NCBI GenBank assembly: GCA_947623845.1
Contig: CANQHM010000057.1
Span: 1 to 6,374 of the forward strand
Origin: an uncultured Bacilli bacterium
GTDB taxonomy: Bacteria > Bacillota_I > Bacilli_A > RF39 > UBA660
Length of the DNA stretch: 6,374 nt
Direction: 5' to 3'
Shown piece by piece: positions 5,891 to 6,374 of the stretch; position 1 is the stretch's first letter, and each line of letters opens with the position of its first letter. The notes beneath the pieces were generated by a model, which was given only the letters and a program-made list of their open reading frames with translations, ran no database searches and was not told the DNA's origin. Position numbers and translations under genes: made by a program.

Positions 5891-5915
5891 AAAAAAGGGT
5901 ATTTTTGCAATACCC
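5890..5915 (-). terminator. Rho-independent terminator downstream of uvrA
   Basis: On the minus strand GGGTATT (5915-5909) pairs with AATACCC (5903-5897) around a 5-nt loop, followed by T7 (5896-5890). It sits about 60 bases after the uvrA stop and just before the ATPase promoter. Confidence 0.85.
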
Positions 5916-5974
5916 ATTGTGCATTTAGCAGTAATTTTATTGCGCATTTAGCAGAATTTTTGTTGTGCAATTTT
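5916..5974. repeat. Tandem repeat with 23-bp period after the uvrA stop
   Basis: The 16 bases ATTGTGCATTTAGCAG (5916-5931) recur at 5939-5954 with one change (T to C at 5943). A third, partial copy with the core TTGTGCA lies at 5963-5969 in the same 23-bp phase. The block is non-coding and fills the space between the uvrA stop and its terminator. It could be a set of protein sites, a slippage product or the edge of an inserted segment; the sequence does not decide. Confidence 0.75.
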
Positions 5975-5975
5975 C

Positions 5976-6374
5976 TTATTTCAATACTTTCTTTAAATAA
6001 ATGCCCGTATAAGAATTTTCATTTTTAGCGACTTGTTCAGGAGTTCCCGTCGTAACAATTTCACCGCCTGCTTCGCCACCTTCTGGGCCTAAATCAATAA
6101 TATAATCGGCAACTTTTATAACATCTAAGTTATGTTCGATAACGATTACGGTATCTCCATTATCAACAATCCGATTTAGGATTGCTAATAATTTTTTAAT
6201 ATCATGGCTATGAAGTCCCGTCGTTGGTTCATCTAGAATAAAGACACTCTTCCCGGTAGCTTTCTTTTGTAATTCTTTAGCAAGTTTTACTCTTCCTGCT
6301 TCCCCACCAGATAAGGTTGGAGCACTTTGACCTAGTTTAATATAAGATAAACCAACATCCATCATAACTTGTAA
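5976..6374 (-). CDS. uvrA: Excinuclease ABC subunit A, C-terminal part (5' end cut by window)
   Basis: UvrA is the damage-sensing ATPase of nucleotide excision repair and loads UvrB. Only the last 132 codons are visible; the frame stays open to the right edge ([16 protein letters not shown]), so the ATG at 6365 is internal, not the start. Seen: the ABC signature [12 protein letters not shown], where most UvrA proteins have Gln instead of the second Gly of EAGR; the Walker B and D-loop [11 protein letters not shown]; the H-loop region [12 protein letters not shown]; and the usual C-terminal [22 protein letters not shown]. The end, YLKKVLK, is of normal length for the family, so the C-terminus is complete. 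The tandem repeat and a terminator follow the stop, and the next minus-strand gene has its own promoter, so uvrA is not co-transcribed with lgt here. Confidence 0.97.
   Translation of the reverse strand, partial: LQVMMDVGLSYIKLGQSAPTLSGGEAGRVKLAKELQKKATGKSVFILDEPTTGLHSHDIKKLLAILNRIVDNGDTVIVIEHNLDVIKVADYIIDLGPEGGEAGGEIVTTGTPEQVAKNENSYTGIYLKKVLK

Noticed and set aside
5859..5924. N-terminal extension of the ATPase beginning MHNGYC
   Set aside because: This stretch contains a complete terminator hairpin and the extended -10 promoter, and the best ribosome site serves the ATG at 5858.
5916..5974. CRISPR-like array
   Set aside because: There are only two full 16-base units and one partial unit with spacers of about 7 bases, far too short, and no cas gene is present.

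Overview
The window is strongly AT-rich and all four visible stop codons are TAA. TGG is used for tryptophan, and in-frame TGA is not used as a sense codon inside any gene read here. Gene types, Gly-Gly-Ala-Gly-type ribosome sites, a Gram-positive style lipoprotein and the presence of uvrA and lgt on the same strand point to a low-GC Firmicutes/Bacilli-like bacterium, possibly an uncultured lineage near RF39, Erysipelotrichales or Acholeplasmatales. That placement is an inference from protein style and composition, not a search result. A peptidoglycan-type GH3 glycosidase argues for a cell with a wall, or a recent ancestor with one.

Layout, left to right. (1) 1-839, minus: a short-chain dehydrogenase/reductase of the 3-alpha-hydroxysteroid dehydrogenase-like type, with its 3' end cut by the window edge. 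(2) 840-987: a divergent intergenic region with a perfect 19-bp inverted repeat over the SDR ribosome site and an extended -10 promoter for the next gene. (3) 988-2166, plus: a single-domain GH3 (NagZ-like) lipoprotein ending in a strong terminator. (4) 2197-3012, minus, convergent: lgt, prolipoprotein diacylglyceryl transferase. (5) 3137-4510, minus: a membrane protein with a long Asn/Pro/Ser-rich leader, a DUF2628-like module and a unique-looking C-terminal domain. (6) 4575-5858, minus: an AAA_14/DUF4143 ATPase with a nuclease-like C-terminus. (7) 5976 to the right edge, minus: the C-terminal part of uvrA.

The most interesting structure is between uvrA and lgt. In many Firmicutes these genes form a neighbourhood uvrA-hprK-lgt. 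Here no hprK is seen, and two more AT-rich, CpG-poor genes of unknown role occupy the gap. Each boundary in this stretch is built the same way: a Rho-independent hairpin whose U-tract runs directly into an extended -10 promoter (TGnTAnnnT) for the next gene. Two of these boundaries are the same 34 bases, repeated exactly 1500 bp apart. A 23-bp-period tandem repeat follows the uvrA stop, and a 20-bp perfect palindrome lies after the DUF2628-type gene. Each gene in the stretch therefore looks like a self-contained transcription unit, which fits insertion or shuffling of gene cassettes into an older operon.

Functional links: Lgt would lipidate the GH3 lipoprotein encoded just across the shared terminator. 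UvrA belongs to nucleotide excision repair. No direct functional link is visible between the ATPase, the DUF2628-type protein and the housekeeping genes. No tRNA, rRNA, CRISPR array, transposase or integrase was found, and no gene-free stretch exceeds 300 bases.
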